From the NCBI RefSeq assembly GCF_014230315.1, contig NZ_JACLAW010000001.1, forward strand, positions 397,844 to 461,843: a stretch of DNA of 64,000 bases, in the 5' to 3' direction. Origin of the DNA: Novosphingobium flavum. GTDB taxonomy: Bacteria > Pseudomonadota > Alphaproteobacteria > Sphingomonadales > Sphingomonadaceae. The notes beneath the pieces are model-generated. The model saw only the letters and a list, made by a program, of their open reading frames with translations. It made no database searches and was not told the DNA's origin. The position numbers were made by a program, and so were the translations under genes. Positions 43,047 through 51,523 of this stretch are shown one piece after another; within the stretch, counting starts at the first letter, position 1; each line of letters opens with the position of its first letter.

Positions 43047-43925
43047 CTAGTGATGTTCGAAACCGAGTTTTTCGCCAGTATCGGGCGGCGTTCCATCGAC
43101 CAGCAGGGTGCCCGCGGGGGCATCGCGCACTTCGCCGATGCAGGTTGCCGGCGCAGCCGGAGTCGCGCCGCGGGGGAGGGTGAACAGCAATTCGTAGTCG
43201 TCGCCCCAGCGCAGCGCCTCGGCGCGGCGGTCTTCCGGGCAGGCGAGGGGCACGGCTTTGCTGGCGAGCGCGAGGCACACGCCGCTGGCGCGGGCCATGC
43301 GCAGCGCGTCGAGCAGGAGGCCGTCGGACACGTCCATCATCGCGGTGACTTGCGGGGCGAGCGCGATGCCTTCGGCCAGCCGCGCCTCTGGGCGGCGATA
43401 GCGGGCGCTCTCGCCATGGCCGGAGCGCAGGGCTTCGAGGCCCACCATGGCCCCGCCCACGGCGCCGGTCAGCCAGACGCCGTCGCCGGCCTGCGCGCCG
43501 GAGCGCGAAGGCACGGGGCGGTGCGTGGCGCGGCCAAAGGCGGTGAGGCCAAGCACCTTGGGCCCGTCCCCGCCGACCGTGTCACCGCCGAGCAGGGGCG
43601 CGCGATAATGGTGGAGCGCCTCGCGCAGGCCGGCGATGAAGCGGGCGTCCTGCGCGCTTTCGCCCAATTGGTAGCCGAGCAGGACGCCGACCGGTTCGGC
43701 GCCCTTGGCGGCAAGGTCTGACAGGTTGGTGGCGACCAGCTTCCATGCCACGTCCGCCGGGTCCTGATCGGGCAGGAAATGGACCCCGGCGGCCATCATG
43801 TCGTGCGTGAGGACAAGAGCCTCGCCGCCAAAGTCGAGCACCGCGCAGTCATCGTTCAGCCCGCGCGCGGCCGGATTGTCGGCCAGGGCGCGCAAGGCGG
43901 CGATGAAGGCGAGCTCGCTGGTCAG
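43047..43925 (-). CDS. thiL: Thiamine-monophosphate kinase, probable CTG start
   Basis: About 292 residues. ThiL phosphorylates thiamine monophosphate to the diphosphate cofactor. Metal- and ATP-binding segments are visible: GLNDDCAVLDF, LTHDMMAAGVHF, LGGDTVGGDGP and MMDVSDGLLLD. The first standard start in frame is TTG at 43,895, but that would drop the conserved first helix, TSELAFIAALRALADNP, which aligns with the family N-terminus (FSLIARYF in E. coli). The codon before it, at 43,925, is CTG and overlaps the nusB stop, so a CTG start with translational coupling is likely. Confidence 0.9.
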   Translation of the reverse strand: MTSELAFIAALRALADNPAARGLNDDCAVLDFGGEALVLTHDMMAAGVHFLPDQDPADVAWKLVATNLSDLAAKGAEPVGVLLGYQLGESAQDARFIAGLREALHHYRAPLLGGDTVGGDGPKVLGLTAFGRATHRPVPSRSGAQAGDGVWLTGAVGGAMVGLEALRSGHGESARYRRPEARLAEGIALAPQVTAMMDVSDGLLLDALRMARASGVCLALASKAVPLACPEDRRAEALRWGDDYELLFTLPRGATPAAPATCIGEVRDAPAGTLLVDGTPPDTGEKLGFEHH

Positions 43926-44380
43926 CTGCGCACGGCTTTCGCTACGGCGTCGAGCACGCCGTTGACGAATTTGGCCTCCTTCGCGTCGAAGAAGGCGTGA
44001 GCGACGTCGAGGTATTCGCTGATCGCAGTGCCGGTGGGGACGTCCTTGCGGGCCATCAGTTCATAGGCCCCGGCGCGCAGGATCTGGAGCATGGTGCGGT
44101 CGAGCCGCTCCAGCTTCCAGCCGTCTGCCAGCTTGTCGGCCACGACGCCGTCGATCTCGTCGCGGCGGGCGATGGTGCCCTTCACCACGTCGTCGAAGAA
44201 GGCGACTTCGGCCTGGGCATATTGCGCGTCCTCGATCTCGGCGCCGAGGCGGTGGCGGTGAAACTCGTCGAGCAGCATGGGCAGTTGGGTCTGCTCCATC
44301 TCGAACTGGTAGAGCGCCTGAACCGCGGCGAGGCGGGCGGCGGCGCGGGCCTTGGAGCCGCTCTTCGCGCGCCCGGTCAC
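43922..44380 (-). CDS. nusB: Transcription antitermination factor NusB
   Basis: A 152-residue all-helical RNA-binding protein: ARLAAVQALYQFEMEQ at the N-terminus, LERLDRTMLQILRAGAYEL and TAISEYLDVAHAFFDAKEAKFVNGVLDAV at the C-terminus. It acts with NusE at boxA in rRNA transcription. It overlaps hisD by 4 bp upstream and thiL by 4 bp downstream, in the order hisG-hisD-nusB-thiL. Confidence 0.95.
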   Translation of the reverse strand: MTGRAKSGSKARAAARLAAVQALYQFEMEQTQLPMLLDEFHRHRLGAEIEDAQYAQAEVAFFDDVVKGTIARRDEIDGVVADKLADGWKLERLDRTMLQILRAGAYELMARKDVPTGTAISEYLDVAHAFFDAKEAKFVNGVLDAVAKAVRS

Positions 44381-45669
44381 TGGCCGAGCCTCACGGCGAC
44401 CGAGCGGGCGTGAGCGGGCAGGCCCTCGGCTTCGGCAAGGGCAATGGCGGCGGGGCCGATGGCGGCGAGCGCGGCTTCGCTGGCGGCAAGGAAAGACGTA
44501 CGCTTCATGAAATCCAGCACCGATAGGCCCGAGGCGAACCGCGCGCGGCGGCCCGTGGGCAGGACATGGTTGGGCCCGGCGAGATAGTCGCCGATGGCCT
44601 CGGGCGTGTGGCGGCCGAGGAAGGCCGAACCGGCATGGCGGATCGCGCGGAACAGGGCTTCCGGCTCGTCCACCGCGATTTCGACGTGTTCGGCGGCCAG
44701 CGCATTGGCGAGCGCCGGGGCTTCATCGAGGCTCTCGACCTCGATGATCACGCCGTGAGTGTTCCAGCTTTCGCTGGCGGTCTTGCCCGTGGGCAGCATG
44801 GCCAGTTCGATCCCGACCTGATCGGCGACGTGATCGGCGAAAACCGGATCGTCGGTGATCAGGATCGACTGGGCGGCGGGATCGTGCTCGGCCTGGCTGA
44901 GCAGGTCGGCGGCGATCCATTCGGGCTTGTTCTTACCATCGGCGATGACGAGGATCTCGCTCGGCCCGGCCACCATGTCGATCCCGACGACGCCGTAGAG
45001 CTGGCGCTTGGCCTCGGCCACCCAGGCATTCCCGGGGCCGGTGATGACGTCGACCGGCTTGATCCGGTCCGTGCCGTAAGCGAGCGCGCCGATCGCCTGC
45101 GCGCCGCCGATGCGCCAGACCTCATCCACCCCCGCGATATGGGCGGCGGCGAGGACCAGCTGGTTGACCTGGCCCTTGGGGGTGGGGGTGACGACGACCA
45201 GCCGTTCGACGCCCGCGACCTTGGCGGGAATGGCGTTCATCAGCAGCGAGGAGGGATAGGCTGCGCGGCCCCCCGGAACATAGAGCCCGGCGGCATCGAC
45301 CGGGCGCCAGATCGCGCCGAGGCGCATGCCGACATGGTCGACATAGTCGCGGTCTTCCGGCTTCTGCGCTTCGTGATAGGCGCGGATGCGGGTGGCGGCG
45401 AGTTCGAGCGCGTCACGCAGTTCGGGCGTCAGGGCGTCGTAGGCGTCGCGGCAGGCCTGGGCGCTGATCCGCCAGTCGTCCTCATTCACGAGGGCGTGGC
45501 CATCGAACTTGCGGGTGAGTTCGGCCAGCGCCGCATCGCCGCGGTTCTTCACGTCGCCCAGGATGATCTGGACGTCGCGCGCGACATCGTCGTCGCTCTC
45601 GCGCCGGTCGCGCACCAGCCGGTCGAAGGCCTGGGCGAAGCCGGGATCGCGGGAGTTGAGGCGGAGCAT
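44377..45669 (-). CDS. hisD: Histidinol dehydrogenase
   Basis: A 430-residue enzyme for the last two steps of histidine synthesis, oxidising L-histidinol to L-histidine with two NAD+. Seen are GLYVPGGRAAYPSSLLMNAIPAKVAGV cut by typical spacing, VDVITGPGNAWVAEAKRQLYGVVGIDMVAGPSEILV, and LSQAEHDPAAQSILIT with the zinc ligand residues. It starts at the last base of hisG. Confidence 0.96.
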   Translation of the reverse strand: MLRLNSRDPGFAQAFDRLVRDRRESDDDVARDVQIILGDVKNRGDAALAELTRKFDGHALVNEDDWRISAQACRDAYDALTPELRDALELAATRIRAYHEAQKPEDRDYVDHVGMRLGAIWRPVDAAGLYVPGGRAAYPSSLLMNAIPAKVAGVERLVVVTPTPKGQVNQLVLAAAHIAGVDEVWRIGGAQAIGALAYGTDRIKPVDVITGPGNAWVAEAKRQLYGVVGIDMVAGPSEILVIADGKNKPEWIAADLLSQAEHDPAAQSILITDDPVFADHVADQVGIELAMLPTGKTASESWNTHGVIIEVESLDEAPALANALAAEHVEIAVDEPEALFRAIRHAGSAFLGRHTPEAIGDYLAGPNHVLPTGRRARFASGLSVLDFMKRTSFLAASEAALAAIGPAAIALAEAEGLPAHARSVAVRLGQ

Positions 45670-46334
45670 CAGGCGGCGGCCTTGCTGGCGGCCAGCGCGC
45701 GGAAGCGCTCGACCAGCTCGGCCACGCGGCCATCGGTCTTGAGCGCGGCGCGGTTGACGATCAGGCGCGCGGAAACCGGCATGATCACGCTGGTCTCGAC
45801 CAGGCCATTGTCCTTAAGCGTGCGGCCCGTGGAAACGAGATCGACGATCCGGCTGGCGAGGCCGAGGCTGGGGGCCAGTTCCATCGCGCCGTTGAGCTTG
45901 ACCACCTCGGCCTGGATGCCCTTGCCCTCGAAGTGGCGGCGGGTCAGGCTGGGATACTTGGAGGCGACGCGCAGGTGGCTCACCGCGCCTTCGCGCTCAG
46001 CCGCGCCGACGGGTTCCGCCACCGACAGGCGGCAGTGGCCGATGTCGAGATCGACCGGCGCGTAGAGATCGGCATAGGCGAATTCTTCCACGACGTCGGA
46101 GCCGACGATGCCGACCTGCGCCGCGCCGTGAGCGACGAATGTGGCGACGTCAAACGCGCGCACGCGGATGATCCGCGTGTCGTCCGCCACACAGGCGAAC
46201 GACAGGGCGCGCGAGTTCTTGTCGTGGAACTCGGCTTCGGGCACGACGCCAGCAGCCGCCATCAGCGGCAAGGCTTCGTCGAGGATACGGCCCTTGGGGA
46301 CCGCGAAGGTCAGGGGTCTGGTCTCAACCGGCAT
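45669..46334 (-). CDS. hisG: ATP phosphoribosyltransferase, short form
   Basis: A 221-residue catalytic subunit for the first step of histidine synthesis (ATP + PRPP). [16 protein letters not shown] at the N-terminus and [14 protein letters not shown], with the PRPP loop, are typical. It lacks the C-terminal regulatory domain, so activity should require HisZ, which is not encoded in this window. It leads the his-nusB-thiL transcript. Confidence 0.95.
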   Translation of the reverse strand: MPVETRPLTFAVPKGRILDEALPLMAAAGVVPEAEFHDKNSRALSFACVADDTRIIRVRAFDVATFVAHGAAQVGIVGSDVVEEFAYADLYAPVDLDIGHCRLSVAEPVGAAEREGAVSHLRVASKYPSLTRRHFEGKGIQAEVVKLNGAMELAPSLGLASRIVDLVSTGRTLKDNGLVETSVIMPVSARLIVNRAALKTDGRVAELVERFRALAASKAAA

Positions 46335-46372
46335 GGGCGCCGCTTAGGCGGAGCGGAGGAAAAGGGCAAGGA

Positions 46373-47458
46373 ATGGCGATGGGTCAGGACCAGCAAAAGG
46401 CGATCTCGATGGAGACGACCGATCCGGCCGAGGGGATCGCCTGGCAGGCGGACCATGCGCGCAACAACTCCGCGCCGATCACCGGCAAGGTCATCGAGGC
46501 CCTGCTGCCATTGCTGAACGGCGAAACGGCCGTGGGTCGGCGCATGGCGAACTGGCAGGGCAAGGTGCTGGAATCGGCCATGCCGCTCAGGCTTGCGGGT
46601 GGGCTGCACTGGCTCCACCTGTCGGGCGCGGACGCGCGGCTCGGACCGGTTTATGCGGACGAGGTGGCCGAGCAGGCGGCAATCGACGCGATCGTGGGCG
46701 CCGTGGTGGCTGATCACGATGCGGCGCTGCTGCCGTGGTTCGACGGGCCGCCGCAGACCAACGAGGCCGGGCGCTCATCCGCGATCATGGCCGGGTTGCT
46801 GTGGTTGTCCGGGCGGGTCGGGCCGAAGTTCGAACTGCTGGAAATCGGCTCCAGCGCCGGGGCCAATACGATGATCGAGCGATATGCCTATGATCTGGGC
46901 GGCGTTCGGGTGGGGCCGGAGCAATCGCCGGTGCTGATCCGTCCGGAATGGCGCGGCGCCCCGCCGCCTCGGGCGCCGGTCGAGATCGTCTCGATCAGGG
47001 GCTGCGACGTGGCGCCGATCGACCTTTCCGACGATGCGGCAGCGCTGCGGCTCAAGTCCTATGTCTGGGCGGAGATGACCGCGCGGCTGGAGCGGCTCGA
47101 CGCGATCATCGCGCTCGCTCGCCAGCAGCCGCCCCGGATCGACCGGGCCGACGCGGCCGACTGGGTGGAGGCGCGGCTGGCCGAGCCGCAGGCCGAAGGC
47201 GTGACCCGGGTGCTCTATCATTCGATCGTCTGGCAATATCTGCCGGAAGCGGGCCGCGCGCGGATCGAGGCGGCGATGGCGCAGGCGGCCGCGCGGGCCA
47301 CCCCGGAACGGCCGCTCGCGTGGATCATGCTGGAGACCAACCGGGCAACGTTCCGTCATGAACTAAGGGTGCGATACTGGCCGGGCGGGGATGAGGCTGC
47401 CCTGCTGGGCCAGGCTCATGCCCATGGACTGTGGGTCGAGTGGCTCGATCAGGGATAG
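46373..47458 (+). CDS. DUF2332 family protein
   Basis: A 361-residue cytoplasmic protein of the DUF2332 family. The segment LEIGSSAGANTMIERYAYDLGG resembles a Rossmann-type nucleotide- or SAM-binding loop, and YHSIVWQYLPEAGRARIEAAM and WIMLETN are family-like. A methyltransferase-like fold is likely, but no activity is established. It is divergent from hisG with a 38-bp gap. Its 3' end overlaps the pirin gene by 10 bp. Confidence 0.82.
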   Translation: MAMGQDQQKAISMETTDPAEGIAWQADHARNNSAPITGKVIEALLPLLNGETAVGRRMANWQGKVLESAMPLRLAGGLHWLHLSGADARLGPVYADEVAEQAAIDAIVGAVVADHDAALLPWFDGPPQTNEAGRSSAIMAGLLWLSGRVGPKFELLEIGSSAGANTMIERYAYDLGGVRVGPEQSPVLIRPEWRGAPPPRAPVEIVSIRGCDVAPIDLSDDAAALRLKSYVWAEMTARLERLDAIIALARQQPPRIDRADAADWVEARLAEPQAEGVTRVLYHSIVWQYLPEAGRARIEAAMAQAAARATPERPLAWIMLETNRATFRHELRVRYWPGGDEAALLGQAHAHGLWVEWLDQG

Positions 47459-48339
47459 GAAACGGTCGTCGCCACTTCGGGTAGGGGGATGAATTCCACC
47501 TCGTCGCCCGGCACCTTGGGGAAAAGTCCGCCCTTCCAGTCGGCCTTGGCCTGCTGGATCCGTTCGCGCGAGGAGGAGACGAAGTTCCACCAGACGTAAC
47601 GCCGGGTCGGGAAAGCTGCGCCGCCCAGCAGCATGATGCGCCCGCCGGCCTGCGAGGTCAGGGCCAGCTTCGCGTGGGGTGCCAGCACGGTCAGGGTGTA
47701 GAGTTCGAGCGGATGGCCATCGACCGAGGCTTCGCCGCCGACCAGCATGACCGCGCGTTCGTCGGCGTCGTCGTCGAGTGGGATCGACCCGCCCGGGGCG
47801 AGGACGATCTCGGCGTAGATCGTGTCGGAATGGCAGGTCGTGGCGGCACGGCGGCCCCAGAGCGAGCCCATGATGACCCGGGCGGTTGCGCAGGTGTCTT
47901 CGACCAGCGGGAGGTCGATCTGCGTTTCGAAAGCCGGGGCGATTTCCTCCTTGCCGTCGGGCAGGGCCAGCCAGGTCTGCATTCCGTAGAGGTGCGGACC
48001 GTCGACCCGTTCGGTCGCGGGGGAGCGCTCGGAATGGACGATGCCCGAGCCCGCCGTCATCAGGTTGACCTGCCCGGGGCGGATCGTGGCGAAGGAGCCG
48101 AGACTGTCGCGGTGGTCGATCGCCCCTTCGAACAGCCAGGTGACGGTGGCGAGGTTGATGTGGGGGTGGGGGCGGACGTCCATCGCCTTGCCGGGCGGCA
48201 GGTGGGCGGGGCCGAACTGGTCAACGAAGATGAAGGGGCCGACCATGGTCCGCTGCTTGCCGGGAATGGCGCGGCGGACCTGAAAGGCGCCGAGATCGTG
48301 CGTGACGGGGGTGATCGTCTCGATGATCGGTTCGCTCAT
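47449..48339 (-). CDS. Pirin family protein
   Basis: A 296-residue bicupin. The metal-binding cupin is clear: PHPHINLATVTWLFEG and GSGIVHSERSP hold the His/Glu ligands. Bacterial pirins act as redox sensors or quercetinase-like enzymes. It is 3 bp downstream of bolA. Confidence 0.92.
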   Translation of the reverse strand: MSEPIIETITPVTHDLGAFQVRRAIPGKQRTMVGPFIFVDQFGPAHLPPGKAMDVRPHPHINLATVTWLFEGAIDHRDSLGSFATIRPGQVNLMTAGSGIVHSERSPATERVDGPHLYGMQTWLALPDGKEEIAPAFETQIDLPLVEDTCATARVIMGSLWGRRAATTCHSDTIYAEIVLAPGGSIPLDDDADERAVMLVGGEASVDGHPLELYTLTVLAPHAKLALTSQAGGRIMLLGGAAFPTRRYVWWNFVSSSRERIQQAKADWKGGLFPKVPGDEVEFIPLPEVATTVSYP

Positions 48340-48342
48340 GGC

Positions 48343-48615
48343 TTACTCTCCCGGTGCCCGTGCCTTGATGGCGAGGGCATGGACGCGCTGGCCGGGCAGA
48401 TCGCCCAGTGCGGCGTTGACCATCCGCTGGCGCTGCAGGCGGGATATGCCGGCAAAAGCCGCGCTCTCGATCTCCACGGTGAAGTGGCTTTCGCCCGTGC
48501 CGTCGTCACCCAGATGGCCGTGGTGTTTCGCGCTGTCGTTGATCACGGCGAGGTGGGTGGGGGCAAAGGCCAGCTGGAGCAGTTGGCTGATTTCTTGGGC
48601 GATTGGTCCGGTCAT
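48343..48615 (-). CDS. BolA family protein
   Basis: A 90-residue BolA-like protein with HHGHLGDDGTGESHFTVEIES and the helix RLQRQRMVNAALGDL followed by VHALAIKA. These proteins partner monothiol glutaredoxins in Fe-S handling. ATG at 48,615 gives the usual N-terminus. It is divergent from the J-domain gene with a 40-bp gap, as often in alphaproteobacteria. Confidence 0.93.
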   Translation of the reverse strand: MTGPIAQEISQLLQLAFAPTHLAVINDSAKHHGHLGDDGTGESHFTVEIESAAFAGISRLQRQRMVNAALGDLPGQRVHALAIKARAPGE

Positions 48616-48655
48616 GTCTTCCCTTCTAGGACGAAAATGCCCATTTGCGAAAGCC

Positions 48656-49246
48656 ATGAGACACGACAGGTTCCACGGCCGCGTTGGCCAGGGCGGGGAC
48701 GGTCCCCGGCGGGGGTGCGATCGGCCCGGCTGCGACGAGCAGGGCGAGTTTCGCGCGCCCGGAAATCGCGCTCACGGCTTTGACGGGCCGGGCGAATACC
48801 GCTGGTTCTGCCTTGATCACGTGCGCGAATTCAATGCCGGCTACGACTGGTTTGAAGGCATGAGTGCGGAGGAGATCTTCGCAGCCCAGCATCCCATGGC
48901 CGGGTGGGAGCCCGAATCGCGCGCCTTTCGCCCGACGGCGGGCGTCGATCACGCGCCGCGCTGGGCTGACTTCAAGGACCCGCTCGACGCGATCAACCAG
49001 CGGGCGCGGGCGTTTCGGCCGCAACAGCGGCCCGATGGGCGCTTGCTGACGCAAGAAGAGCGGCGGGCCTTCGAGGCGCTGGGCCTTGCGCCGGATGCGG
49101 ACAGGAAGGCGCTGCGCGCGCGTTATTCGCAGCTGGTGCGGCGGTATCACCCCGATCGCAATGGCGGGGATCGGTCGCTGGAGAGCAAGCTGCAAGGGGT
49201 GGTGGAGGCTTACAACCTGCTGAAGGGTTCCGCCTTGTTCGAGTGA
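48656..49246 (+). CDS. J-domain (DnaJ-class) protein
   Basis: A 196-residue protein. A Cys-rich N-terminal region (CDRPGCDEQGEFRAP and WFCLDHVREFNAGYDWFEGM) is followed by a C-terminal J domain with the HPD motif in VRRYHPDRNGGD. This layout is standard for the alphaproteobacterial BolA-linked J protein that stimulates DnaK. ATG at 48,656 was chosen because the conserved part starts there. Usually cobS and cobT follow; here an unrelated operon intervenes. Confidence 0.88.
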   Translation: MRHDRFHGRVGQGGDGPRRGCDRPGCDEQGEFRAPGNRAHGFDGPGEYRWFCLDHVREFNAGYDWFEGMSAEEIFAAQHPMAGWEPESRAFRPTAGVDHAPRWADFKDPLDAINQRARAFRPQQRPDGRLLTQEERRAFEALGLAPDADRKALRARYSQLVRRYHPDRNGGDRSLESKLQGVVEAYNLLKGSALFE

Positions 49247-49260
49247 CGTTCCGCGTTCGG

Positions 49261-49292
49261 CACTGGATTGCTTCGCTGCGCTCGCAATGACG
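49261..49292. repeat. Interspersed palindromic element, half copy
   Basis: CTGGATTGCTTCGCTGCGCT followed by CGCAATGACG is one arm of the widespread interspersed element that translates as HCERSEAIQ on the other strand. A full two-arm copy is at 55,057-55,139. It sits at the left edge of the GST/VOC operon. Confidence 0.85.
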
Positions 49293-49305
49293 AGTGAGCA
49301 GGGGC

Positions 49306-49746
49306 TCAGGGGTTTTCGCAGAGGGCGGCGAGTTGGTCGGCGCAGGCGCCCCAGCCTTGTTCGAAGCCCATTTCTGCATGTTTGTTCCGGGCTTCGTCGG
49401 TCCAGTGGCGGGCCGTGGCGGTGTAGCGGGTGCCTTCACCTTCGGGGGTGACTTCCCAGATGCCGATCATGAAGGGGCCGGCCGGCTGGAGGTCGGGCGT
49501 TACCGCGTCGGTCGAGGCGAAGCGGCGGCCTTCCTCCCAGGCGAGGAACAAGCCGCCGTGTTCGTGCACCTCGCCGTCGGGGCCGTACATCGTGGTCCAT
49601 GACGAGCCGCCGGGGCGGCGGTCCCACTGCGAGACGTCGGCGCGCCAGGGCACGGGGCACCACCATTCGCCGGTGCGGTGGGCCATGATTTCCCAGACCT
49701 TGTCGGTCGGCGCGGCGATGAAGCGGGTGATGGTAAGGTCGTGCAT
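49306..49746 (-). CDS. SRPBCC (AHSA1-like) domain protein
   Basis: A 146-residue START/Bet v1-like protein: LTITRFIAAPTDKVWEIMA at the N-terminus and WEVTPEGEGTRYTATARHWT near the end, with the long C-terminal helix. It binds a hydrophobic ligand. ATG at 49,746 was chosen; the frame upstream belongs to the neighbouring gene. It is the last gene of the seven-gene operon opposite hxlR. Confidence 0.87.
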   Translation of the reverse strand: MHDLTITRFIAAPTDKVWEIMAHRTGEWWCPVPWRADVSQWDRRPGGSSWTTMYGPDGEVHEHGGLFLAWEEGRRFASTDAVTPDLQPAGPFMIGIWEVTPEGEGTRYTATARHWTDEARNKHAEMGFEQGWGACADQLAALCENP

Positions 49747-49757
49747 TTCGGGTCCTT

Positions 49758-50408
49758 TCAGTCCCGGTCCGGCGCGCCGAGGGGGAACCAAGCGCGGAAC
49801 GGGCGGGCGTCCTCGACGCAGCGGGAGACCGCGGGCAAGGTGAGAAGATGGGCGCGCCAGCGGGCGAGGCGGGGGAAGCGGCGGTCGATCTGGTGGACCC
49901 AGTCGGCATAGAACAGCGAGGGGGCGGCCGCGCATTCGACCAGCGTGATGCCGAGCGGCGGGTCGTAAGTGTCGAGCCAGTTCTCCAGCCAGGCATAGAC
50001 CCGCTCGAGCTTCTCGTTCACCCGGGCGAGCACTTCCGGATCGGGCGCGCCGGGATTGCGGATGGCCGCGACCACGCTCTCCTGCATCATGTTCATCACG
50101 TAGTTGTCGAAAACCCGGTCCATCATTCGGGTGCGGATCGCGGCGGCGGGATCGGCGGGAACGAAGCGGTTGGGTCCGGGGTGGAAGGCATCGAGATGGT
50201 CGATGATCGCGCTCGATTCGAACACCACCGTCTCGCCGTCCTGCAGGACGGGGAACTTGCCCATCGGCCCGGCGGCCTGGACGAAGGCGGTGTTTTCCGG
50301 CTGGTCGGGTCCGACCGAACGGAACTCGAACGGGGTCTCGTTGGCGTAGAGCGGGATCAGCGCCTTCCAGGTGTAGGACGAGAACAGGTGACCATAGAGC
50401 GCCAGCAC
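49758..50408 (-). CDS. Glutathione S-transferase family protein
   Basis: A 216-residue GST. The thioredoxin-like N-domain has SSYTWKALIPL at the active-site position and GKFPVLQDGETVVFESSAIIDHL for the glutathione site; the C-domain is helical. It conjugates or isomerises electrophiles. It is 4 bp from the VOC gene upstream. Confidence 0.88.
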   Translation of the reverse strand: MLALYGHLFSSYTWKALIPLYANETPFEFRSVGPDQPENTAFVQAAGPMGKFPVLQDGETVVFESSAIIDHLDAFHPGPNRFVPADPAAAIRTRMMDRVFDNYVMNMMQESVVAAIRNPGAPDPEVLARVNEKLERVYAWLENWLDTYDPPLGITLVECAAAPSLFYADWVHQIDRRFPRLARWRAHLLTLPAVSRCVEDARPFRAWFPLGAPDRD

Positions 50409-50412
50409 CGGA

Positions 50413-50889
50413 TCAGCCCTTCAGCGCCGCTTCGATCGCGGCGATGTCGATCTTGTGCATGGTCATCATCGCCTCGAAGGCGCGCTTGGAAGCGGCGCGG
50501 TCGGGATTGCCGAGCGCCTCGATCAGGATGCGGGGGGTGATCTGCCAGTTCATGCCCCACTTGTCCTTGCACCAGCCGCAGGCCGATTCTCGCCCGCCAT
50601 TGCCGACGATGGCGTTCCAGTAGCGGTCGGTCTCTTCCTGGCTGTCGGTCAGGACCTGGAAGGAAAAGGCCTCGGTCTGCGGGAAGGCCGGTCCGCCATT
50701 GAGGCCGACGCAGCGCACGCCCAGCACGGTGAAATCGACCGTGATCGCGTCGCCCTCCTTGCCGCTCGGAAAGTCGGCCGGGGCGCGGTGGGCGGTGCCG
50801 ACCGAGCTGTTCGGGAAGGTCTCGGCATAGAAGCGGGCGGCCTCTTCGGCGGCGCCGTCGTACCACAGGCAGATGATTGCTTCGGTCAT
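50413..50889 (-). CDS. VOC family protein (PhnB-like)
   Basis: A 158-residue single VOC protein of the PhnB type: CLWYDGAAEEAARFYAETF, GGPAFPQTEAFSFQV and CGWCKDKWGMNWQITP. The family has been labelled 3-demethylubiquinone methyltransferase by similarity, without proof. It overlaps the GST gene upstream by 4 bp (ATGA). Confidence 0.86.
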   Translation of the reverse strand: MTEAIICLWYDGAAEEAARFYAETFPNSSVGTAHRAPADFPSGKEGDAITVDFTVLGVRCVGLNGGPAFPQTEAFSFQVLTDSQEETDRYWNAIVGNGGRESACGWCKDKWGMNWQITPRILIEALGNPDRAASKRAFEAMMTMHKIDIAAIEAALKG

Positions 50890-51518
50890 TTCTTCATGTC
50901 CTCGATCAGCGCGTTGTCGATCGCCTTGGCGGCCTTGTAGGCGTTGCGCGCCTGGATGCGCTCGGCATAGGCGACGAAATCGACGCTTGGCGGGATCGTG
51001 CCGAAGGTCAGCCCCCAGTCGACATGGCTGCCGACATAGACGTCGGCCATGGTGAAGCGTTCGCCGCAGACCCAGTCGCGCCCGTCAACGAAGAGGCTTT
51101 CCAGCGTCTTGATCGTGCGGGCGTAGGAGCCGAACCCGGCCATGCCTTCGGCCCGCGCATCCTTGGGCTCGAAGCCCATCGAGCGGGCGGTGATCGCCTG
51201 TTCCAGCGGGCCGGCGGCGAAGAACATCCAGCGGAAATAGTCTGCCCGCTCCAGCTCGTGCGGGGCGAGTTCGGCGCCGGGGTGTTCTTCGGCGAGGTAG
51301 GCGCAGATGGCGGCGCATTCGGTGATCACCCGGTCCCCGTCAAGCGCGTGGTGGACGATGGTCGGCACCTTGCCCATGGGGTTGGCCGCGAGCAGGCCGG
51401 CCGGCTTGTTCGTCCAGTCGACCAGCACCTGTTCGTATTCGGCGCCGGCCTCGTGCAAGGCCCAGCGGGCGATCTGGGCGCGGCTCATCGGGTTGGTGTA
51501 GAAGGTATATTCGGCCAT
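50886..51518 (-). CDS. Glutathione S-transferase family protein
   Basis: A 210-residue GST: FYTNPMSRAQIARWALHEAG at the active site, NPMGKVPTIVHHALDG and VITECAAICAYLAE in the N-domain, and ERFTMADVYVGSHVDW in the C-domain. The start at 51,518 is 5 bp after the two-domain VOC stop. It is the second GST in the operon and differs clearly from the first. Confidence 0.88.
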   Translation of the reverse strand: MAEYTFYTNPMSRAQIARWALHEAGAEYEQVLVDWTNKPAGLLAANPMGKVPTIVHHALDGDRVITECAAICAYLAEEHPGAELAPHELERADYFRWMFFAAGPLEQAITARSMGFEPKDARAEGMAGFGSYARTIKTLESLFVDGRDWVCGERFTMADVYVGSHVDWGLTFGTIPPSVDFVAYAERIQARNAYKAAKAIDNALIEDMKK

Positions 51519-51523
51519 CGCGC

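Noticed and set aside
40808..43183. 791-codon plus-strand open frame
   Set aside because: It is the antisense of hppA; composition is Gly/Asp/His-rich with no family features, an effect of high GC.
44566..46065. 499-codon plus-strand open frame
   Set aside because: Antisense of hisD and hisG.
48993..49439. Frame containing HCERSEAIQ
   Set aside because: This peptide is a known artefact of translating the interspersed palindrome.
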